Positions 52,292 through 61,737 of a DNA stretch of 64,000 bases are shown one piece after another. This DNA comes from Vespula vulgaris. Taxonomy: Eukaryota; Arthropoda; Insecta; Hymenoptera; Vespidae. Each line of letters opens with the position of its first letter. Position 1 is the stretch's first letter. The stretch is taken from positions 14,636,558-14,700,557 of the forward strand of contig NC_066587.1 of the NCBI RefSeq assembly GCF_905475345.1, given 5' to 3'. The notes below the pieces were generated by a model that made no database searches, was not told the DNA's origin, and saw nothing but the letters and a program-made list of their open reading frames with translations. The position numbers and the translations under genes are program-made.

Positions 52292-53570
52292 TTTGAATAA
52301 AAACTTGTATTCACTTCTTTAAAATTCGTATTTCCTCACGTAAAAATCTTACCATAAATGTCGACTATTTCTGGCTGTAGCGTTGGATGCAATAGCATTT
52401 TCTCACGCTTTTCCACAATATGTAGCATAACCTTTGCAACAAAGTACCACCAATACTGCCGCCAAAAATCTTAAGTGTAGATTTACAATTCATTTGCTAA
52501 GCAATGCCTTACGGTGAATCGACCAATCATAGTTTTTTTTTTCTTTTTCTTTTCTCACTATTCCGAATAAGTACGCTACAGCGTAAACCATCGAATTGGA
52601 AACTAGGGAAACTAAAGATAATCTAGTTGAAAGGAAATATCTCTTTTTTCCGGCATTACTATCGACATGAGAATCGAGCTAAAATCAGACGCCATTTTAA
52701 AATTGTTGATAACAAATGAAAAGTAATAAATGATCTAAATTTTTAGTGAATCATTTTTAAAAATAATGCCTATTATATGATAAATTTTAAATTAAGATAA
52801 AATCTTCAGTTATATAAAATTATACATATAAATTTATATGAGTACTTGCATATGACAACAATGCGATATTATCATAAATGAAAAACAAAATAATTTAGAC
52901 CAAACAATAATTTTTTCTTCAATTATCATAACGCATATTTACATATATTAATATAACAAGGACGTAAAAAATAACATAAGGAGCACATTTATCAATATCA
53001 AATGCACATAGTAATTGTTTTTCCATTGTATAATAGTAAATATCTAATATATTTATGTTCACAAACGTTTTTCTACGAAAACTTCATAAATTATTCAACA
53101 TTCTTAAAATTTTATAATCTAATTCTGTGTAAATGTAAATTAATACGAATAAATAATATATTAGTAATTTCAACAAAAAATGCTGTTGCTTTAAATTAAA
53201 AAACGAAAATATAAGCGGACAATAAACTTTCAAAATAATAATGTACATGTATAATATTTATTACATTTCATTATTAACTGCTGATATATAAAAGTGATAT
53301 ATAGTATATAAAAATAGATAAAGTGAAGTATTTGAAAGACTATGACGAAGCAAGAAATAGTAATCTAAATAGTTGAATATATGCAAGTTCATAAAATTAG
53401 TCATGAAATCGTTGTTTACTTAGAAACAGTTTTAAACGATTACAATAGAAATAGCTGCGAATGTATATAAACATTCGTGCGAACGTTCATACGATTTATT
53501 GTCGAAATTTTCCGAGTCGCGACGATATTAATTCTTTTTGGCTATAGAACTTCTCATTCTTCATACAGAC
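52292..53570. promoter_or_regulatory. divergent intergenic region of Dnmt1 and MRJP-like gene
   Basis: About 1.28 kb between the two start codons. The Dnmt1 side (52300-52720) is less AT-rich and probably holds its 5' UTR and a TATA-less promoter. The MRJP side is very AT-rich with a TATA box at 53464. No credible ORF lies between. Shared regulation is possible but not shown. Confidence 0.5.
53458..53488 (+). promoter_or_regulatory. TATA box set in a dyad, MRJP-like promoter
   Basis: TATATAA at 53464-53470 lies in the perfect inverted repeat CGAATGT-ATATAA-ACATTCG (53458-53477), followed by the palindrome GAACGTTC at 53481-53488. The start codon is 101 bases after the TATA box, a spacing fitting a TSS near 53495 and a 5' UTR of about 75 bases. 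Confidence 0.6.
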
Positions 53571-55133
53571 ATGAAGCTGTCGTTTCAATTGTTGTTACCA
53601 TTCCTTTGGATACATATGTCCTCACAAAAAGTATTGTACAGTTGGAAATATATAGATTTTGATTTTGTTACTGAGAAGGAACGGGACGAATATATCCAGA
53701 AAGGACAATATCAAAAGAATGCTTCAGTACCTATCGACACAATGATTACAAGTAATAATTTGAAAATATTAAGAAAAGAAAAAATTCTATTCGAAATGAT
53801 CAAATAACGATTTATTGTGTAGGTGACAAAATATTTATTACCATACCACGTTCGGAGGGAGTACCTGCCAGTTTAGGAACGCTTAACACAAAAAAACAAA
53901 ATGGTGGAGGTCCCTTAATTCGGCCATATCCAAATTGGAAATGGGCAACTAATATACAAGATTGTAATAACAATATCATCAGTGTTTATAGAGTAGACGT
54001 GAGTATCAAACAACGAACGCAAATTTCTTTATTTTTTCTTTTAAAATCCTCTTGTTATTCTAGTTGGATGATTGTAATAGATTATGGGTTTTGGATAATG
54101 GAAAGATTGGAGAAGAACAAAAGTGTCCACCTAAGATTTTAGCGTTCGATCTGAAAACTGATACAGTGGTGGTACAAAAAGAGATTCCAAACAAATATGC
54201 TTTTAATAGCAATGGCAACGGACTATTAGTAACTCCTTTGGTAAAGACTTTAGGAGAACAATGCGAGCATATAACGGTGAGATTATTATCTTTTTCATTA
54301 ATTTTTCCTTTTTGGAGATCGATTAAAACGATTATGATCGTTTAATTTAATCAAACAGGTATACATGGCGGATATAGAGGGTTATGGATTAGTAATATGG
54401 AGAGGTGGCGATAATTTTCAAAGAATCGATTCGCCAGATTTCGCGGCTGATAAACCATATTTCAAATTAAATGGTGATAGTTTTTATCTATCCGATGGTC
54501 TCGTTGGTCTGGCATTATACGAAGGCAATAAAAAAAGTAAAATATGATCTTCTTTGTTCTTCAACTTATCGCTAATCATATTAGTTTTTATTTTTCTTTT
54601 TTTCATTTTTCAGATAACAGTAAATTATACTGTAGTGCATTGGCTTCTTATAATATGTATCATATATCAGTAAATTCATTGGAACAAAGTATTAATGGAA
54701 AAGTTGATATCTACCAAGATAAAGGTGACATTGACTTTCACAAAGTAGCATTGGCTATTAATGGTCATGATATATTTTTTGTTCCTCTAGAAAGTAATGA
54801 TTTAAGAATGTGGGATATAAGAACAAAATTCACCAAAAAAAATACGGTAAAAGTTTTATTATCATTGGATAAATATTATATCTGTGATCAATTGATTAGA
54901 TTATGAATAATATGTATGTAATTTATTTTCTTCTTCTTTTCATTTTATAGAAAATAATAAAGAAAAACAATAACGTATTACAATTCGTTAGTGGTTTGAA
55001 AATTATGAAGGATAATAATATATTTTCGGGATGTACGGCCATCTATGGATTGTCGAATAAATTTCAGAAAACAGCAGCTGGTACACGAAGTTTAGATGAA
55101 ATCAATTATCAGATTTTCAAATATCATTTATAA
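53571..55133 (+). CDS. major royal jelly protein-like / yellow-family secreted protein
   Basis: Six exons: 53571-53751, 53823-53998, 54064-54276, 54359-54536, 54614-54846, 54951-55133. GT-AG introns of 65-104 bases and consistent phases give 387 residues. The N-terminus MKLSFQLLLPFLWIHMSSQ looks like a signal peptide. Family hallmarks follow in order: WKYIDFDF, DKIFITIPRSEGVPASL, NGGGPLIRPYPNWKW, DDCNRLWVLDNG, KCPPKILAFDL, YMADIEGYGLVIW, LSDGLVGLAL and a final LSNKFQK segment. The GGGPLIRPYP stretch and overall length resemble Apis MRJPs more than classical yellow proteins. Family members adopt a six-bladed beta-propeller; MRJPs are secreted food or multifunctional proteins, yellow proteins act in melanisation. 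The C-terminus stops soon after LSNK, about 20 residues shorter than MRJP1, without the last family cysteine. The precise orthologue is not assignable by eye. Confidence 0.87.
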
Positions 55134-55390
55134 GGCGAAACTTCGTCTACGAATTTCCCGATCAGAATTATCTTAAGTATTGTACGTTTATTCTTCATTT
55201 CGAGGATAAAAAATCAATCATATAGATACGTTCTTTTGTTTTTATATTAATCTTTTATTTTTCTTCTTTAGTTGACCATTGCCTGCAATTCCATGGACTC
55301 TGGAAATATCTGTGCTCGGTAACAAGAGCATTTTTAAATATTATATAAATAATACATTAAAATGAAATAATAAAAAAAAATATATTTATT
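55134..55390 (+). other. 3' UTR of MRJP-like gene with poly(A) signal
   Basis: AT-rich sequence after the TAA at 55131-55133. AATAAA at 55369-55374 within an A-rich stretch is the best poly(A) signal, implying a 3' UTR of about 250 bases. Confidence 0.5.
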
Positions 55391-58300
55391 CGTTGAAAAA
55401 AGTTTATTATTATTAATCTTCGAAATCTATTCACGCGAATGTGAAACTTTTATAAGTTCGTTTTTCTTAAATTTTTTCCTCAATCTGTAATTATTAAATC
55501 ATTAAATTTATTTTTAAATTACATTTTCTTTCTCTTTCTTCTCTCTTCTCTTCTTTCCTTTTTTTCGATCATATCTATGGGAAGTCACAAACATTATTAT
55601 CGTTTCGTATAATGAAAATGGCGAATTAATCGGTAACATGCGAAAATACGGAAAGAGGTTAAAGAGTAAAACGTGATAAAAAGCGTTTTGAAAACTCAAT
55701 AGGATCCTTTAGTACCGTGGTATCTACATACCAAATCCGCTTGTCGGCAGACTATTAATTCCAACTCTTTACTGCTAGATAGCGATACCATTTGTTATAC
55801 CATGGAAACGCCAATTTCACAAAAGTTTCATTTCCTTTGCAAATTAGAACGAAACTCGAAGGGAGAATTCATTAATTTCCTATGCATCCCGATGGAGCCT
55901 AATATTCGTTCTTACTTTCATAGCTTTTCAACCAAAATTATATCTTTCAGCGAGTCATAGTTAGTTCATACGAATACTTGTACAATATTTCAATAGACTT
56001 TTGTTCCTTTTTTTTATTATTTAAATATATAAATACTTGCACGATTCGAATGTTAAATCAAAAAATATCGTGTACGACAACTTAAAATCTTTTTTATCAA
56101 TAACACATATGTAAGTATATGTACATATATGAATTTTGTTACTATTAAACATATTAATCAGTATCGTGTAAGTTATGTTATCAACATATTATACATAATT
56201 AATTTAATTGTATACTAATTCTATTACATATATGAATTCATTAATAATATTAATGAAATTTCGTTATTTTTATATCTATATATTGTTATATCGTATAATA
56301 ACAATTGATAATATGAATACATGTATTATTAAAATGTAAATCCATCGAATTTTTATATTGTAGTTTGATAATATATATATATATATATATATATGCGTGT
56401 GTGTGTGTATGTAATATTTTTCTTTCTCTTCTTTTATTTTTTTAATGAAGTCGAACGAACGTTTCTACGTTTGAACTGATCGAAAATATACTATTCAATT
56501 AACTATTACTGTTCGTCGTTTTAATAAAAACAAAAACAAAAAACAAAAAGAATCACGAGGGAAAAAGCATTCTTTCTTTAAAACGCAAATGCAAATAATA
56601 TTACGCAGATGCGATCGTTATCGGTATATAGAAAAAACTGTACGTTAATATGCGCTCTTTCTTTTTTCTATTTGTTCAGCAATTTTTTCACGTAAAGTCC
56701 CGATTACACGCTCTGGAAATATTCTACGATAAAAGTATAACTTTTAGCATGTAGCGTTGCATTAATAAAATCGATAAGAGCTCAAATGGAAATATACGTT
56801 GTGTAATTCCTCATATATAACATTGCAACGCATTATCGTACTGACAGCGTAACGTTGAAAATAGTATCTTTGAATGAGATCTATTTATATCTGAATGAAT
56901 ATACACCAATTGAAATCGAATTAATTCTTACAATGCATTTCCTGTTTCATAATATATAAATAAATTTATTTTTTCCTTTTTCATCTACGCTTTTATATTT
57001 TTCCACTTTTCGATTGTTCGCATTTCCTTCGCTTACATTTATTTATTATTTTTATATTTTTCCAACAGAAAGATGTAAGCAAATCGTTTGGTTTCCATCG
57101 ATCCATATCTATATACATAAGTAACATAAATCGTCGAATTATTCAATCGCATTCGATTATGGATTTGCCTCGTACATACTATGAAGTAAATAAATATGAT
57201 TTATTTCGGAAGTAAGACCTTTTCACCTAGGCATCCATTTTCACTATCCATTCTCGAACGACGAATAATTCGCCTTTGGGATATATATATATTTTTTTCT
57301 TTTCCCCTTCGGTAATAGACGAAAAGACGTACACGTTCGAGAAAAGATTTCTCGACTTTTCGCTTCGGGTCGCTCTCGATACTCGATTCTTTGAAGAGGA
57401 AAGAAGGAAGGCTTGCAATTCGTGGAAGATCCCGAAAGGGCTCGGAATTTCCTTCGGAATCCTTTTATGGAGACTAATGCGTCGGTTTGTCATTTTCATC
57501 TTCCATTTATCTCCGTTGTAAGCCGTCGATATCGATATCGATTCACTACCCCCTTTCCCCTTCTCTGGCATATCGTATCACGGGGGTAACACCACCCTCA
57601 GAAATATTTCTAATCCTCGCGTAGAATCGAGCCAGCAGGAAGAGGATGAGCCTCACGGATTTTTCTTTTCAACGAAAAGCAGCCTCAGAAGTTTGAGCTT
57701 GAGCTTTTGCATTATCGGATTTCGTCAAAAGAAATCCATCAAGGCCGTTGCCACACATCGATATTCACGTTTCGTATTAAATATATCTTTAAGGATATTT
57801 TTGAATTTTATTTTACAATATCGTATTCCTTTATGTCTCGTCGGCTTCTCAATATTTTAATGTCCCCTTTTCTCGCTTTCTCTTTTTAAACATAATAAAT
57901 TTATTTCATTCAATAAAAAGATGTTATTACACAGTAAATAATTTTAATTTTGAATTTGAGAAGCAATTTAAACTGAATTTCTCTAATCTTGTATAATTCG
58001 CTTGTTATAATTATTCCATTTTTTTTTCTCTTACCCACTACACATTTTTCCGTACGCTTTTTTCCATATCGAGCTTATGCTCTTGTGAAATAAATTATAT
58101 TTCTCTCTCTCTCTCTCTCTCCCTCTCTTTCTCCCTCTCTCTCTCCCTCTCTCTTTCTCTTTCTCTCTCTTCTTTTTTCCTGTCCTTCCTTCGTCCTTTT
58201 TACGGCCCTCCATCGTCGAGTCCCCCGACGCGTTCTAGCACTTTTGCCTAAGAGAAATGCCTCGACTAAGAGAATACGCCGGATTTATTGAATTTCAACG

Positions 58301-58739
58301 TGGAACGACAAAACGTGACGGAATCTGGCATAGCTCGTATCACGTAAGCGTAATGGCCCAATTCGTGCTTTCGTGTTTCTCTCGAATATACGACGGCTGT
58401 GTGATATTCGTTATACGTATGAACAAGTCCAACGAGTGAGAGAAATGTTCAACTCAGAGAGTTTGAAAATTCGCGATATCGTTGTATTTTCCGAATTGTT
58501 TTTTCGATTTGAAATTCAACGTAAATTGAAACGATTCTCGCGATCCCAAGTTGTCTCTTTTGCGAATATGCTTATAAATGCTTACGAATATCGGTGAATA
58601 TTGAAAGGAAGCTTAGTTCTTTCGCACGCGTTTCCTTTGATATGTAGACGAACTCGGGCAATATTAATAAAACCTGATGAAAGTAACAGCTCTATGGTAC
58701 AAGTTAAAAGGAATTTTTGAATATTTCCGAGAACTACTG

Positions 58740-58741
<2 letters not shown>

Positions 58742-58826
<85 letters not shown>

Positions 58827-58832
58827 CACACG
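58742..58832. repeat. compound (CT)n(AT)n(AC)n microsatellite
   Basis: About 19 CT units pass directly into about 17 TA units and then a short CA run. Another CT tract lies at about 58101-58170. Confidence 0.95.
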
Positions 58833-59082
58833 CACATTCTACGAGTTAATCAAATTCAGAAGTAATGTAGAAGACTAATAATGAAAATTATTATTCGAAA
58901 TTAAATTGCGAAAAAAGCAAAATAGTTAATTTCAAGTAGTTATCATAAAAATCAAATTATTACGAAATTTTATTAATCATTATTTCATAAACTTCCACGT
59001 ATAATATTCCACGTAATTAAGAAACATAACTTTGAGTTTGAAACCTCTCGCGAATATATAAAAAAAATTATATCTCCGAGAG

Positions 59083-59117
<35 letters not shown>

Positions 59118-59118
59118 G

Positions 59119-59179
<61 letters not shown>

Positions 59180-59214
59180 GTAGATAAATAGATAGAAAGA
59201 AAGAAAGAAAGAAA
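59083..59214. repeat. (AAAG)n-(GATA)n-(AAAG)n compound repeat
   Basis: About 7 AAAG units, roughly 20 GATA units with a few substitutions (59111-59194), then AAAG again. The two AAAG blocks flank the GATA core on the same strand. Confidence 0.95.
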
Positions 59215-59345
59215 AGGAAATGGAAATCGTAAGAAATCGCCTGTTTTCTTCCGATTTAACCACTGACGGATCACAGACGCGGAAGTAACTTCTCCATTTG
59301 GTCACACGACACGCTCTCTTGGTGAAATACGATTTTCTTCTTTTA

Positions 59346-59398
59346 CTTTTTTTCTTTTCTTTTCTTTTCTTTTCTTTTCTTTTCTTTTCTTTTCTTCT
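59346..59398. repeat. (CTTTT)n pentanucleotide repeat
   Basis: About nine TTTTC units, followed by T/C-rich sequence; a (GAA)n tract of opposite strand bias lies at 59557-59610. Confidence 0.95.
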
Positions 59399-59982
59399 CT
59401 TTCTTCTCTTTTTTTTCGCGTACATTGTCGGACGACAGGTAAGAAAGACGGATGAAAATATTCAGAGTGCTTTTCTCGAGGACACAATCGCCGGGGAATC
59501 GAAATGTCAAGGAAACTCGTCAGGAAGACCGAGGTACGACGACTGCAAAGAGGTAGAAAAAAAAGAAAAAGAAGAAGAAGAAGAAGAAGACGAAGAAGAA
59601 GACGAAGAGGATAGAAGAAGAATTTCATCCTTTGTCGGTTTCTTCGCACTACTGTGCAGCACAAAGTTACTTAAAGGAACGGAAGGAAAAGAAGAGACTT
59701 TCTATCCGAGGCGACTTTTCTTTTGTTGAATTATGACTGTTATTCCATGCATTCATTCGCGATAACATCCCTCAAACCGGCCGTTAAGAGTTTGATAAAA
59801 AAAATCTTCAGACTTTTCCGAAATCTTACGAAGATAAATAAGAAATTTTGTTTGTGCGAAAATGATTTAAATAATGTGGAAAAATCGTCAGAATCCGAAA
59901 AGAAACGAAAGAAAACGATGGAAAAATCAAAGATTGTTTTGAACGTTGCTTTTCGATGTTCTCCTTCTTTTTTTTGTTTCTT

Positions 59983-59984
<2 letters not shown>

Positions 59985-60047
<63 letters not shown>
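59985..60047. repeat. (CT)n microsatellite
   Basis: About 31 uninterrupted CT units, the longest CT tract in the window. Confidence 0.95.
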
Positions 60048-60049
<2 letters not shown>

Positions 60050-60627
60050 TTCATATTTCCAAGGCGAGGCATTTACCACTTTCGCTCGATTACGAAGGCT
60101 AATTTCGATGAAAGACAATTTTCTTGAGCCGTTCTCCTATGCTTCTTTTCTTTCTTCTTTTTCCTTTTGCACAAGAATCTAGAAGGATGACGAAGTACAT
60201 AAACCGTGAGATAAATTTCCACGCGAATTTTCTCAAAGTTTATCGACAAGAGAAAAGGCAAGAGCGTGCTGCCTGTTCGACGTTGTTCGACGATAGTTTG
60301 TTCCAAGTTGTGCTTCGTCGTTCGGGCATCTCGAACGTTCAAATGCAATTACCACTTCCTTGCGAACATCAAAGGAACCTAAAGGGATCTCTTGAAATAA
60401 ATCTCTCTCTCTCTCTCTCTCTTTCTGTTTCTCTCTCTTTCTATGTTGCTAAGCTTGGAGTATTTCGAGGAAATGATAGATTTTTATCCGAGGACGTGGC
60501 TTATCTGTTTCTTTTGTAATCCATTGTTCCACGAAATTGGAGCTTATGAAGAGACATGCGTTTTTCCGTTTCTACGTTTCACCTAGCTGTGCACTAATAC
60601 GTAGGTATGTGTAATCTGTACCTTTAC

Positions 60628-60629
<2 letters not shown>

Positions 60630-60680
<51 letters not shown>
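60630..60680. repeat. (TA)n microsatellite abutting a transposon-like element
   Basis: About 25 TA units ending six bases before the inverted-repeat element at 60686. TA-rich DNA offers many insertion targets for Tc1/mariner-type elements. Confidence 0.95.
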
Positions 60681-60684
<4 letters not shown>

Positions 60685-60685
60685 A

Positions 60686-61160
60686 CAGGGTGTCCCATTT
60701 GAAGTTTTGCATGTAATTATTTCCCAAACTCTATAGTTTGTTTCAAAAATTGTTTCGAATAAAACTTATCCTATTTTGAAAGGGGAAAGAGGTTGAGATA
60801 ACATTTGAAATGGCTGAGATGATTATAAATTTCTAGGTGAACGTGCTTCAGAGATTTCAAAATGATCTTTGTTTGTTTATACGAAAATGTATGTTTTTAT
60901 ATAATTTAAGCGCGTAGACCATTCATTGATCATAACAATTTTTTGTTTTATTTTAATGTAATATACAGTAATTCCGTATAAAAAGAAATACAAGGGTCAC
61001 TTTGAAATTACGGAAGCATGTCTACTTAAAAAAGATTTGTAACCAACTCCTCCTCCTGTCGCCCTCGAAACAGGGTAAGTTTTATTTGAAACATTTTTCG
61101 AACGATACGAGTTATAATATGGGAAATAATTGCGTGGGAAATTTCAAATGGAACACTCTG
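60686..61160. mobile_element. non-autonomous Tc1/mariner-like element (MITE) with long TIRs
   Basis: The left end reads CAGGGTGTCCCATTTGAA and the reverse complement of the right end reads CAGAGTGTTCCATTTGAA. The two arms stay alignable for about 100 bases or more, sharing AATTATTTCCCA, an AATGTTTC-like block and AATAAAACTTA.CCT. The element is flanked on both sides by TA (60684-60685 and 61161-61162), as expected for a TA target-site duplication of the IS630/Tc1/mariner group. The 475-bp interior encodes no transposase, so it must have been mobilised in trans. Arm divergence suggests age. The right TA is part of a TATG repeat, so the duplication is supportive rather than decisive. Confidence 0.75.
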
Positions 61161-61492
61161 TATGTATGTACGTATGTGTGTATGTATATATGTATGTACA
61201 AGGAATATACGAGTTGCTTTAATTTAAAATTCCAAATCTAAAGAGAAAACGCGTTATCTCTGTAAAAAAAAAAAGAAATTCGCGATAACGAATATAAAAT
61301 GAAATAATATTCTACAGTTATGCTGGTTAACTTTCTCCTCTTTTCTTACTTATCAACAACACGTGTTAGTTAAATCTGTTAAACGATCATTAAACACGAT
61401 GACGAACGATGCCACAAAGTATATACATATATACATATGTACATATACCTATGTATTTTTATTCAAATAGGAAACGTATCAATACATAGATT

Positions 61493-61528
<36 letters not shown>

Positions 61529-61686
61529 GCGTACATGTATATAGATATAGCGAGAAAACCAATATTGGTTATATATACATATATGCGATGTATCATGCGG
61601 CAAAGGTTTAATATCTCAACATGATTACTCGAAAATTAATGTTTCATCAAATGAAAATACTTTTTACTTAAACGCTAGAAATGAAG

Positions 61687-61691
<5 letters not shown>

Positions 61692-61728
<37 letters not shown>
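61692..61728. repeat. (CT)n microsatellite
   Basis: About 18 CT units; (TA)n at 61496-61527 precedes it, and T/C-rich tracts continue to about 62050. Confidence 0.9.

Positions 61729-61737
<9 letters not shown>

Noticed and set aside
57227..57571. 114-codon minus-strand frame, overlapped by an 81-codon plus frame
   Set aside because: Neither has a recognisable motif and both are open in a low-stop GC-richer patch.
59111..59194. Regular GATA array considered as a CRISPR-like repeat
   Set aside because: Units are contiguous with no spacers; a eukaryotic tetranucleotide microsatellite.
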